DNA of 15,163 nt from an uncultured Amylibacter sp. Its GTDB lineage: Bacteria; Pseudomonadota; Alphaproteobacteria; Rhodobacterales; Rhodobacteraceae. The notes below the pieces were generated by a model. That model did no database searches. It was not told the DNA's origin and saw only the letters and a list, made by a program, of their open reading frames with translations. Made by a program: the position numbers and the translations under genes. The stretch covers positions 1-15,163 of the forward strand of contig CALDZS010000319.1 in NCBI GenBank assembly GCA_937944065.1, written 5' to 3'. Positions 7,642 through 14,440 of the stretch are shown piece by piece; the first letter of the stretch is position 1, and each line of letters opens with the position of its first letter.

Positions 7642-9711
7642 ATGAGTGATAAGGCTTTGAAAGGGCGGGGCAAGGAACAGCCTCGCCTTTTTGTTTTCAG
7701 TCTTGGTCTTTTGTTTCGCCGCCGTATCCGCCGTATTTTGATAGCCCATGGTTGGACGGTTTCTTTCGGCGTACCGCGCAAAGGCGTCGATCTGGTCGGC
7801 GTTTGGGGGCGCAAAAAGACCGCGCGCCGTGGCGATTGGATTGCCAAGAAACGCAACGTGGATTTGATTACAATCGAAGACGGTTTTTTGCGGTCTATCA
7901 AAACGGGTCGTCAGGGTGAACCCGGACTTAGCTTGGTTTTGGATCGCCAAGGCATTTATTTTGACACTAACGCGCCGAACGATTTGCATGACCTGATGAT
8001 TGCATCGCGCAAAGCCCCCGAAGAACAGCTGGCAGAGGCGGCGCGCGGTATCGCGTTGTTACGTCAAACGGGGCTTAGCAAATATAATGCGACGCAATCA
8101 GATGTGCCAGATTTGCCAGATGAATATGTATTAATTGTCGATCAAACCTGTGGAGATGGGGCAATCACATTGGGTGGGGCGACCTCTGACAGCTTCGCAG
8201 ATATGCTGGCAGCTGCGCGTGCGGATCATCCTAATATTGCGGTTGTGATTAAAACCCATCCTGAAACAAATGCGGGCAAGCGGGCGGGGCATTACTCACA
8301 GTCTGATTTGGCCGAAGGGGATGTTCTGTTGGATGGCCCTGTTTCACCTTGGGATCTTTTTGAGACTGCCAAAGCAATTTATTGTGTGACCTCGCAATTA
8401 GGGATGGAAGCGATATTCGCCGGCAAACGTCCCATCGTGTTCGGCAAGCCATTTTATGCAGGCTGGGGGCTGACCGAAGACCGCCACCCAGACGCGCAAT
8501 TCAAAAGTTTGCGCACACCTGAACATTTGTTTTGGGCGGCGTATCTTAAATATACTTTGTGGTACGATCCCATCACGGATCAGCCCTCCACGTTCGAAGC
8601 AACTGCACGTAATCTTCAGGCCAAAAAACGCCATTGGGATTTCGCCCGAACACCGATTGCAGCGGCGCACATGCGGCTTTGGAAACGTGGGTTTATGCGG
8701 CGTTATTTCCAGTCTGACAGTTCGGTAGAGTTTTCGAACATAGACGAGGCAGCAGCCTCGATCGCCTCGGCCGGTGGTGGCAAGGTTATCGTTTGGGCAA
8801 ACGCAAGCAATCCAAAATTGCAAGATGCGGCGGAGCAACGCGATGTGGTCGTTTGGAAGGTCGAAGACGGTTTTTTACGATCCGCAGGTTTGGGCGCACA
8901 GCTGGTGCAGCCTTGTTCGTTGGCGTTAGACGATTTGGGCATATACTATGACCCTTCCCAACCCAGTCGATTGGAACAGTTGATCCAAACCTCTGACACG
9001 CTCAGTAAGCATGATTTGGCACGCGCAAAGGCAGTGCGCGAAACATATGTTTCGTTGAACTTGTCCAAGTATAATTTGCAAAACACTGTGCATGACTTTT
9101 CCCCAAAGAAGGGTCAAAAGGTGACTTTGGTTCCAGGGCAGGTCGAAGATGACGCATCGATCCTGACAGGCGCAAGCAAAGTTAAAACCAACAAAGATCT
9201 TGTGTGGGCCGCGCGCCAAAAATTTCCAGATGATTTCATAATTTACAAGCCGCACCCAGATGTAGAGGCGGGGTTGCGCACAGGGATTATTGCGCGCGAT
9301 GAATTACACGGTGTGGTCGACGCTGTGGCTGATAACGCGGATATCGCTGATCTGATTGCGCGCGCCGACCGTGTGGTCACCATAACGTCGTTAACTGGAT
9401 TCGAGGCGTTGATGCGTGGCAAACAAGTTGTTTGTTACGGCGCGCCATTTTACGCGGGCTGGGGATTGACCGAAGATGTTGGTACCGCGCCAGAGCGTCG
9501 AACAGCCAAGCCCAGTTTGGATGCGTTGGTGCACGCAACCTTAATCGACTATCCGATGTACTGGGATCCAGTCACCCAAGATCCCTGCAGCGTAGAGGCT
9601 GTGTTGCACAGGTTCGCCGTTGGTGAACTGGGATCAGGTGGTGGTAAAGGCACCAAGATGCTGTCGAAACTGCAGGGTGTCTTCGCCAGTTACGCCCATT
9701 TATGGCGGTGA
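7642..9711 (+). CDS. kpsC: Dual-module capsule Kdo transferase KpsC (LipA type)
   Basis: Cytoplasmic glycosyltransferase that extends the Kdo started by KpsS into an alternating beta-2,4/beta-2,7 poly-Kdo linker on the capsule lipid anchor. The 689-residue protein is an internal duplication, each half carrying the same marks in order: EDGFLRS (79-85 and 408-414), LSKYN (145-149 and 474-478), a KTHPE/KPHPD motif (204-208 and 536-540), and PFYAGWGLTED (270-280 and 602-612). In characterised KpsC the two halves make the two linkages. The start at 7642 follows the upstream stop by one base (TAATATG) with no clear Shine-Dalgarno, suggesting translational coupling; an in-frame TTG at 7603 would overlap the upstream gene. 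The stop codon abuts the stop of the convergent ribD. Assignment is secure; linkage chemistry is by family. Confidence 0.94.
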   Translation: MSDKALKGRGKEQPRLFVFSLGLLFRRRIRRILIAHGWTVSFGVPRKGVDLVGVWGRKKTARRGDWIAKKRNVDLITIEDGFLRSIKTGRQGEPGLSLVLDRQGIYFDTNAPNDLHDLMIASRKAPEEQLAEAARGIALLRQTGLSKYNATQSDVPDLPDEYVLIVDQTCGDGAITLGGATSDSFADMLAAARADHPNIAVVIKTHPETNAGKRAGHYSQSDLAEGDVLLDGPVSPWDLFETAKAIYCVTSQLGMEAIFAGKRPIVFGKPFYAGWGLTEDRHPDAQFKSLRTPEHLFWAAYLKYTLWYDPITDQPSTFEATARNLQAKKRHWDFARTPIAAAHMRLWKRGFMRRYFQSDSSVEFSNIDEAAASIASAGGGKVIVWANASNPKLQDAAEQRDVVVWKVEDGFLRSAGLGAQLVQPCSLALDDLGIYYDPSQPSRLEQLIQTSDTLSKHDLARAKAVRETYVSLNLSKYNLQNTVHDFSPKKGQKVTLVPGQVEDDASILTGASKVKTNKDLVWAARQKFPDDFIIYKPHPDVEAGLRTGIIARDELHGVVDAVADNADIADLIARADRVVTITSLTGFEALMRGKQVVCYGAPFYAGWGLTEDVGTAPERRTAKPSLDALVHATLIDYPMYWDPVTQDPCSVEAVLHRFAVGELGSGGGKGTKMLSKLQGVFASYAHLWR

Positions 9712-10818
9712 TTAACCTGCCACGTTCGGTATCCAGCGGCACATGGTATCACCTTGCAGAACCTGTTGATCAGCCAATGTAAATCTGGGCGCATCTGATA
9801 GGGAACCCAACCCCAGATCAGCCGTCGCGCCGAGCCCGTCATTCCCGATTAACACTCCTGCATGAAAGGTGACCAACTGGTCGACCAGACCCGCGCGCAA
9901 CAGGGATGCCGCCAATGTTCCACCGCCTTCGCACAGAACACGGTTCAACCCATACGAGCCCAGATGTTCAAGGCATTGGGCGATATCAATACACCCCTCG
10001 CGATCCGTGGCACAGGCAATTAATTTTGCGCTGGTCTGTGCCCATTCAGAGGTGTTCGCACCTGCCGCATGGCACATTAAAACAGGAGTCTCGTTCGCGG
10101 TGTTCAACATTGAAAGCGTTGTTGGCAGCGACAACTGACTGTCCAGAACGATCCTGACAGGCGATCTATCCGTCAGGCCTGCCAATCGCACGCGCAGATC
10201 AGGATCGTCCAATTGCGCAGTGCGGCGTCCGACCAGTATACCGTCATGTTTTGTGCGCAACATATGAACATAAGCGCGCGAAGCAGAGTTGGTTATCCAT
10301 TGGCTGTCGCCAGATGGTGTTGCAATCTTTCCGTCTAAACTGCTGGCCAGTTTTAGTGTCACCATTGGGCGGCCCTTGCCAAGGCGGGAAAAGAAACCTT
10401 GATGAGCGGTGGTCGCCTCGTCCTTTAGGCAATTTTCTCGGACATCTATGCCTGCATGTTTCAACGCAGCAATACCTTTGCCCGCAACACGTGGATCAGG
10501 ATCAGAAACGGCGATGACAACACGCGCGACACCCGCCTTGATCAACGCTTGTGTGCATGGGCCCGTTTTACCTTGATGCGCACAAGGTTCCAGCGTGACA
10601 TAGGCCGTGGCGCCTTTTGCGCGCGACCCTGCTTGGGCCAGCGCGACAGTTTCGGCGTGCGGGCGGCCTGTGGGTTTTGTCCAGCCGCGGCCAACTGGGA
10701 TATCACCTTGAACGATGACGCATCCGACTGCGGGGTTCGGGGCGGTTTGGCCCAGGGCACGCGTGCCCAACGACAATGCCAACCGCATCCATCGTTCGTC
10801 AGCCGCATCCGTCTGCAT
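9712..10818 (-). CDS. ribD: Bifunctional riboflavin deaminase/reductase RibD
   Basis: Catalyses two successive steps of riboflavin synthesis: zinc-dependent deamination of the pyrimidine from GTP cyclohydrolase II, then NADPH-dependent reduction of the ribosyl side chain. The 368 residues hold both domains. The N-terminal deaminase has APNPAVGCVIV, the zinc motif HAE (54-56) and PCAH...GPC (78-81, 86-88). The C-terminal reductase starts at RPMVTLKLASSLDGKIA (150-166), with DSQWITNSASR, GILVGRRT and the late LCEGGGTLAASLL. The ATG lies two bases after the nrdR stop, so nrdR and ribD are almost certainly co-transcribed. Its stop codon directly abuts that of kpsC. All catalytic residues that I can check are present. 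Confidence 0.96.
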   Translation of the reverse strand: MQTDAADERWMRLALSLGTRALGQTAPNPAVGCVIVQGDIPVGRGWTKPTGRPHAETVALAQAGSRAKGATAYVTLEPCAHQGKTGPCTQALIKAGVARVVIAVSDPDPRVAGKGIAALKHAGIDVRENCLKDEATTAHQGFFSRLGKGRPMVTLKLASSLDGKIATPSGDSQWITNSASRAYVHMLRTKHDGILVGRRTAQLDDPDLRVRLAGLTDRSPVRIVLDSQLSLPTTLSMLNTANETPVLMCHAAGANTSEWAQTSAKLIACATDREGCIDIAQCLEHLGSYGLNRVLCEGGGTLAASLLRAGLVDQLVTFHAGVLIGNDGLGATADLGLGSLSDAPRFTLADQQVLQGDTMCRWIPNVAG

Positions 10819-10820
10819 GA

Positions 10821-11291
10821 TTATTTCTTTTCGTCTTTTGTGGGTGGGCGCAGCTCGTGAACAAATTCTTCAAAATCGTCCGCGGCTTGGAAGTTTTTAT
10901 AAACCGACGCGAACCGCACGTAAGCAACCGTATCAATGCGCGCCAACGCATCCATTACGATTTCGCCAATTTTATCGCTGTCGACATCGCTGTCACCCAG
11001 GCTTTCTAGGCGGCGGACAATACCGCTGATCATCTGGTCAATACGCTCTGGGTCTATCGGGCGTTTTTGCAGTGAAATACGGATAGAACGATCCAACTTA
11101 TCGCGATCGAAATCTTCGCGTTTGCCGTTCTTTTTAACCACAACCAAGTCACGTAATTGCACGCGTTCATAGGTGGTAAAACGTCCAGAGCAGGCAGGGC
11201 AAAACCGACGACGACGGATTGCTACGTGATCCTCGGCGGGACGGCTGTCTTTGACTTGGGTGTCTGTGTTTCCACAAAAAGGGCATCTCAT
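10821..11291 (-). CDS. nrdR: Transcriptional repressor NrdR
   Basis: Zinc-finger and ATP-cone repressor, 156 residues, that senses ATP/dATP and represses ribonucleotide reductase genes at NrdR boxes. The N-terminus has the zinc ribbon CPFC (Cys3, Cys6) and CPAC (Cys31, Cys34) around DSRPAEDHVAIRRRRFC. The ATP-cone follows (about residues 46-136, VVVKKNGKREDFDRDKL to VAYVRFASVYKNF). AGGAG lies about nine bases upstream of the ATG, supporting the start. No pair of NrdR boxes is recognisable in its own upstream region, so autoregulation is not indicated. It is followed by ribD with a two-base gap and preceded by tdk on the same strand, linking it to nucleotide supply. nrdR-ribD adjacency is common in bacteria. 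Confidence 0.97.
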   Translation of the reverse strand: MRCPFCGNTDTQVKDSRPAEDHVAIRRRRFCPACSGRFTTYERVQLRDLVVVKKNGKREDFDRDKLDRSIRISLQKRPIDPERIDQMISGIVRRLESLGDSDVDSDKIGEIVMDALARIDTVAYVRFASVYKNFQAADDFEEFVHELRPPTKDEKK

Positions 11292-11375
11292 TGGGCCTGC
11301 TCCTGGGGTCGTTTCTTATTTTTGTTGCGCTATCTATATCGCACGAGGCAGGGCTTGGGTAGGGTCAAGAAATTT

Positions 11376-11408
11376 CCACTACATCATGTGGCACGATCAC
11401 CATAGTGG
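11376..11408 (-). terminator. Weak hairpin between tdk and nrdR
   Basis: On the minus strand, CCACTA just downstream of the tdk stop pairs with TAGTGG, with a small inner stem TGGTG-ATCG-TGCCA (two wobble pairs). It is followed by AAATTTCTT rather than a run of T. It could slow or partly end tdk transcription, but it is not a good intrinsic terminator. Confidence 0.2.
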
Positions 11409-11414
11409 GTATAT

Positions 11415-11993
11415 TTATCCCTCCATCGCCTGTCGCCAATGGACGCGGCACAAGCTTTCATACGTGTCATTGCCGCCGATCAAAATCTGATCACCGCCTG
11501 CTTGAACGGCCCCATCTGCATCTTTGCGCACCACCATAGTGGCTTTCTTTCCGCAATGACAAATGGTTTTCACCTCGCGCATTTCATCAGACAGCGCCAA
11601 TAGCGCGGCAGAACCGGGAAATGCTTTGCCCAAGAAATCAACACGCAGGCCATAACACATGACGGGCACTGACAAGTCGTCGACAGCGCAGGCCAGTTGC
11701 CAAACTTGATCTGGGGTTAAAAACTGCGCCTCGTCGATGAAAACACAGGCGTAATCCGTGTCCTCTTTGGCTTGTTTAATTATGGCGAACATATCGCTTT
11801 GCGGCGTGTAACGCGTCGCCGATTGCGCGATCCCGATGCGCGATGCAATTTGGCCGGCACCCGCGCGGTCATCATGTGCGGCGGTCAGCAAAAACGTCTG
11901 CATCCCGCGTTCGCGGTAGTTATAAGATGCTTGCAACAAGGCCGTCGATTTGCCCGCATTCATTGTGGAATAATTGAAATAGAGTTTTGCCAT
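11415..11993 (-). CDS. tdk: Thymidine kinase (type II)
   Basis: Phosphorylates thymidine to dTMP with ATP in the pyrimidine salvage pathway. The 192-residue protein has the P-loop YSTMNAGKST (8-17), the Walker-B/catalytic stretch VFIDEAQFL (84-92, Glu88 as general base), the lasso-loop region GLRVDFLGKAFPGS, and zinc ligands CHC (145-147) with a distal CRVHW near the C-terminus. The ATG at 11993 is chosen because it gives the family N-terminus MAKLYF and has AAGGA seven bases upstream; an in-frame ATG at 12017 adds eight residues and has no such support. It is divergent from the GH16 gene and 123 bases upstream of nrdR, so salvage and ribonucleotide reductase control lie side by side. Confidence 0.96.
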   Translation of the reverse strand: MAKLYFNYSTMNAGKSTALLQASYNYRERGMQTFLLTAAHDDRAGAGQIASRIGIAQSATRYTPQSDMFAIIKQAKEDTDYACVFIDEAQFLTPDQVWQLACAVDDLSVPVMCYGLRVDFLGKAFPGSAALLALSDEMREVKTICHCGKKATMVVRKDADGAVQAGGDQILIGGNDTYESLCRVHWRQAMEG

Positions 11994-12031
11994 GTCCGCG
12001 TCCTTAGTGTCGAACAATACTCGCGCAACTG

Positions 12032-12043
12032 GCCAATTTTGGC
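12032..12043. promoter_or_regulatory. Short inverted repeat upstream of tdk
   Basis: GCCAA, two centre bases TT, then TTGGC, about 40-50 bases upstream of the tdk start. It could be part of a regulator site for tdk, but five-base arms are common by chance and no clear promoter frames it. Confidence 0.2.
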
Positions 12044-12124
12044 AAGTTGAGATGGACGAAATCGCAACCTTTTAGCGCGCTCTAAGCCAGCCGTTCCAGC
12101 GCTGATTTTGACGATATTATGGCG

Positions 12125-12140
12125 TTAACCTTGCATTAAC
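12125..12140 (+). promoter_or_regulatory. CtrA-type binding motif upstream of GH16 gene
   Basis: The bases read TTAA, seven bases (CCTTGCA), then TTAAC. This matches the full TTAA-N7-TTAA(C) consensus of CtrA, the alphaproteobacterial cell-cycle response regulator. It lies 72 bases before the GH16 start, a normal distance for a CtrA-activated promoter. The match is direct; CtrA control is an inference, as the motif can occur by chance in AT-rich spacers. Confidence 0.5.
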
Positions 12141-12180
12141 TTTGATAGTTCGCCTTATTCATTAACGCTGTACCATCAAC

Positions 12181-12200
12181 TTTAAACAAGTTTGTTTAAA
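12181..12200. promoter_or_regulatory. 20-base palindrome touching the GH16 ribosome-binding site
   Basis: TTTAAACAA, two centre bases GT, then TTGTTTAAA: nine perfectly paired positions each side. Its last three bases are the first three of the AAAGGA Shine-Dalgarno sequence of the GH16 gene. It may be a repressor operator in DNA, or in RNA a hairpin that partly covers the ribosome-binding site. The palindrome is seen; its role is open. Confidence 0.5.
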
Positions 12201-12211
12201 GGACGCGTAAA

Positions 12212-12925
12212 ATGCGAGTGTTGGTGATGGCGATGAGTGTGATGATGACGAATGCTGCAATGGCAGACGGGTTTGGCGAAAGGTTTGATCAACTTGACCT
12301 GTCGCGTTGGACTGTGGCGCAATATGAATTCAAACATCCAAGCTTTGACACAGATTGGAACCGATCGCAGGTGCAGGTGGATCAAGGTCTGATGCTACAA
12401 CTTGATCCGCAAGCGGGACGCGAAAACCGCTTTGTCGGCGGATCTATCCGCACCCATGCAACCCATCACTACGGTCGGTTCGAGGCGGTAATGCAACCCG
12501 CGCGCGGGGCAGGTGTGGTCACTGGGTTCTTTACCTATACGGGGCCCCATTACGGCACGCGCCATGATGAAATAGATATCGAATTTCTGGGTAAAAACAC
12601 CAACCAAATCCATCTCGCGACATTTGTTGATGGCAAGCTGTGGAACAAATTCATCGACCTGCCGTTCGATGCGTCTGACGCGCCACGAACTTACGCGTTT
12701 GAATGGGATGCGGATGCGGTGCGTTGGTATGTCGAGGGTCAGATGATCTATGAACGCCGCGCGGCTGACGGTGCTATCCCGTCACTGCCGGGGCAAGTTT
12801 ACGCTAACCTATGGGCGGCAGACCCGTCGATCAAAAGCTGGTCTGGATTGGCGCGCCAAGGGATCAGTGCACACGCAAAAGTCACAGCGATCAACGTCAC
12901 TGCATTAGTTACGCCTGACAGCTAG
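12212..12925 (+). CDS. Secreted GH16 glycanase, ExoK-like
   Basis: Predicted exported glycoside hydrolase family 16 enzyme of 237 residues. GH16 enzymes cleave beta-1,3/1,4-type glucans and galactans. The signal peptide ends about residue 18 (AMA-DG). The catalytic motif reads HDEIDIEFLG (118-127), with Glu120 as nucleophile, Asp122 and Glu124 as acid/base. The surrounding GFFTYTGPHYG, YAFEWDADAVRWYVEGQ and YANLWAAD stretches closely resemble ExoK, the glycanase that trims succinoglycan in Sinorhizobium, so an exopolysaccharide-cleaving or biofilm role is more likely than algal feeding. Start: ATG at 12212 with AAAGGA about nine bases upstream. It is a single-gene plus-strand unit, divergent from tdk. 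Its stop codon overlaps the stop of the convergent SRPBCC gene (CTAG). A CtrA-type motif and a palindrome lie upstream. Confidence 0.92.
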   Translation: MRVLVMAMSVMMTNAAMADGFGERFDQLDLSRWTVAQYEFKHPSFDTDWNRSQVQVDQGLMLQLDPQAGRENRFVGGSIRTHATHHYGRFEAVMQPARGAGVVTGFFTYTGPHYGTRHDEIDIEFLGKNTNQIHLATFVDGKLWNKFIDLPFDASDAPRTYAFEWDADAVRWYVEGQMIYERRAADGAIPSLPGQVYANLWAADPSIKSWSGLARQGISAHAKVTAINVTALVTPDS

Positions 12926-13455
12926 TCCGCCTCGACCAACGCTTTGAGATTGCCCAAGCCCTCGTCATAGTCTGCTGCGATCATGCGTTTCATCACCACC
13001 CCGAACAGGCGCCCTACGGGGCCAGCGCCCATATCCGTGCTCATACCCCAAGTCGCGGTGGTTTTGCCATCTGCCTCGACAAAATCCCATGTGGCTGATC
13101 CGCCGCCCATATCGCCAAAATCCAGTGCGGTGGTGATGTGGCTGTTTTCAACTACTTTGGTGATTTCCAAAGAGCCTGATCCGACATTTTTATGCTCGCT
13201 GTCCCAAGCCATCGTCGCGCCCAGTCCCATCGGAATATCGTTATAGGTCAATTTGGTCTGTGGATCATGGTGCAACCACGGTGACCATGGCACATTGGCG
13301 GACAGGTTCGCGACATGAGGATAGATTTTGGCCGCAGGGGCGTCGATTTGAATTGATCGCGCGATCGAAATTTCGCGCGGCAGCATCATACCGATAATCG
13401 CAAGCACTGCGACGATCGCCAACAGGCTGATGAACACTCGTTTTAGAATACGCAT
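12922..13455 (-). CDS. Membrane-anchored SRPBCC (START/Bet v1-like) protein
   Basis: 177-residue protein with one N-terminal membrane segment (about residues 7-25) followed by a single SRPBCC fold, the deep-pocket domain of polyketide cyclases and lipid-binding proteins. Marks are REISIARSIQIDAPAAKIYPHVANLSANVPWSPW near the start of the domain, the GSGSLEITKVVENSHITTALDF strands, and the C-terminal helix VMKRMIAADYDEGLGNLKALVE. Ligand and function are unknown for this group. A very strong Shine-Dalgarno (AAGGAGGT) overlaps the stop codon of the upstream DUF1304 gene, so the two form an operon. It is convergent with the GH16 gene and shares a CTAG stop overlap. Confidence 0.82.
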   Translation of the reverse strand: MRILKRVFISLLAIVAVLAIIGMMLPREISIARSIQIDAPAAKIYPHVANLSANVPWSPWLHHDPQTKLTYNDIPMGLGATMAWDSEHKNVGSGSLEITKVVENSHITTALDFGDMGGGSATWDFVEADGKTTATWGMSTDMGAGPVGRLFGVVMKRMIAADYDEGLGNLKALVEAD

Positions 13456-13465
13456 AATGACCTCC

Positions 13466-13828
13466 TTAGATCAGATGCAGTACCACCAGTGTAATCACGG
13501 CTGGTACCGCTTGGACAAACAAGATCTTGCGGCTGGCGGTGGCGGCACCGTACAGCCCCGCGATCAGGACGAATAACAGAAAACAGGTCGCGACATTCAC
13601 CGACCATATCGGGTCGTTGATGAACATTGACCAGATTAGACCATATGCGAGGAACGCATTATACAGCCCCTGGTTCGCAGCCATGGCTTTGGTCGGGGTG
13701 AACAGGTCTTTGGGGAAGCTGGCAAAGATTTTTGGCCCGCGGGTTTCCCACGCAAACATTTCGAACCAAGCGATATACAGGTGTAGGGCGGCGATTAAGC
13801 CTACTAGAATTGTTGCAATGACACTCAT
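13466..13828 (-). CDS. DUF1304 integral membrane protein
   Basis: 120-residue protein with four predicted membrane helices. It matches the DUF1304 family by its first helix (LIAALHLYIAWFEMFAWETRG), the central TKAMAANQGLYNAFLAYGLIW motif, and a C-terminal AVPAVITLVVLHLI helix. The family's biochemical role is unknown. AAGGGA seven bases upstream of the ATG supports the start. It is the first gene of a two-gene operon with the SRPBCC protein, 10 bases apart. The promoter should lie in 13829-13940, shared divergently with the small secreted protein gene. Confidence 0.85.
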   Translation of the reverse strand: MSVIATILVGLIAALHLYIAWFEMFAWETRGPKIFASFPKDLFTPTKAMAANQGLYNAFLAYGLIWSMFINDPIWSVNVATCFLLFVLIAGLYGAATASRKILFVQAVPAVITLVVLHLI

Positions 13829-13912
13829 GAGGCGTTCCCTTTGATAAAATTTGTGCTCTTAACTTAGTTGGATGACCTTTTACATGAAAGTGTTTTATGA
13901 AACGGTGGCCAG

Positions 13913-13918
13913 TATAGT
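13913..13918 (+). promoter_or_regulatory. Possible -10 element for the small secreted protein gene
   Basis: TATAGT, five of six to the -10 consensus, lies 22 bases before the ATG at 13941, which would give a short leader. No good -35 hexamer is found at the normal spacing, so the call is tentative. Confidence 0.25.
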
Positions 13919-13940
13919 AACGGACGTGGAGTAAATTGAG

Positions 13941-14294
13941 ATGAAATTATTTAAAACAATAGGTGTGACTGCAGCTGCTACACTGCTTGCAATGCCAGTA
14001 TTCGCGAATGATACAGAGGCCGCATTAAAGGCGATCTATGGCAAAAAAATCTATGACAAAGCTGGCTATGTCCTTATTCGAAAAACAGGTAGAGTGTCTG
14101 GTCGCTATGGGAAAAAGAAATTGGCCGGAAACTGGGTCATGCGTGACGGATTATTCTGTCGTACGGTTTCATTGGGTGACAGTAAGAAAAGAACATCATG
14201 CCAAGAGCTTTCCTTGATCGATGGAGGCGTAGTTTTCACGGACAAACGTGGCGCAAACGGAAAACCGAGGGTGTATACGTTTAATAAACCATAG
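13941..14294 (+). CDS. Small secreted protein of unknown function
   Basis: 117-residue predicted exported protein: signal peptide MKLFKTIGVTAAATLLAMPVFA (cleavage near residue 22), then a lysine-rich mature part of about 95 residues. Two cysteines, in GLFCR and TSCQE, lie 18 residues apart and could form a disulfide. The core pattern GNWVMRDGLFCRT...CQELSL...VVFTDKRG recalls small secreted proteins that recur in roseobacters, a few of them mis-annotated as dihydrodipicolinate reductase; this resemblance is from memory and not secure. GGAG nine bases upstream of the ATG supports the start. It is a single gene, more AT-rich than its neighbours, followed by a hairpin. No function is proposed. 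Confidence 0.7.
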   Translation: MKLFKTIGVTAAATLLAMPVFANDTEAALKAIYGKKIYDKAGYVLIRKTGRVSGRYGKKKLAGNWVMRDGLFCRTVSLGDSKKRTSCQELSLIDGGVVFTDKRGANGKPRVYTFNKP

Positions 14295-14345
14295 GTTTTG
14301 TAAAACACTGACCTAGTAAATGACTAAGATGAATTTCTTTGCAAA

Positions 14346-14372
14346 GCGCCTTCCCGGGGGAAGGTCAGGCGC
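14346..14372 (-). terminator. GC-rich hairpin between two convergent small genes, possible terminator
   Basis: Two overlapping stems can form: GCGCCT (14346-14351) with AGGCGC (14367-14372), or the inner CCTTCCC (14349-14355) with GGGAAGG (14358-14364). It lies about 70 bases downstream of the minus-strand gene after rpoD and about 50 downstream of the plus-strand secreted protein gene. On the minus strand only a short TTT follows, so it is an imperfect intrinsic terminator. It could serve both directions. Confidence 0.4.
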
Positions 14373-14440
14373 GGGCTTAACGTCCCATATCCTCATCCAG
14401 CCATTTAACTGCGATACTTAGCGTTGCTTTAGTCAAACCG

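Noticed and set aside
11292..11414. NrdR boxes or a clear promoter upstream of nrdR
   Set aside because: A TTGACC hexamer is present on the minus strand, but the nearest -10-like sequence is too far (over 20 bases), and no paired NrdR boxes are visible.
14330..14422. Plus-strand 30-codon frame starting MNFFAKRLPGG
   Set aside because: No convincing ribosome-binding site, it crosses the hairpin, and no family is recognised.
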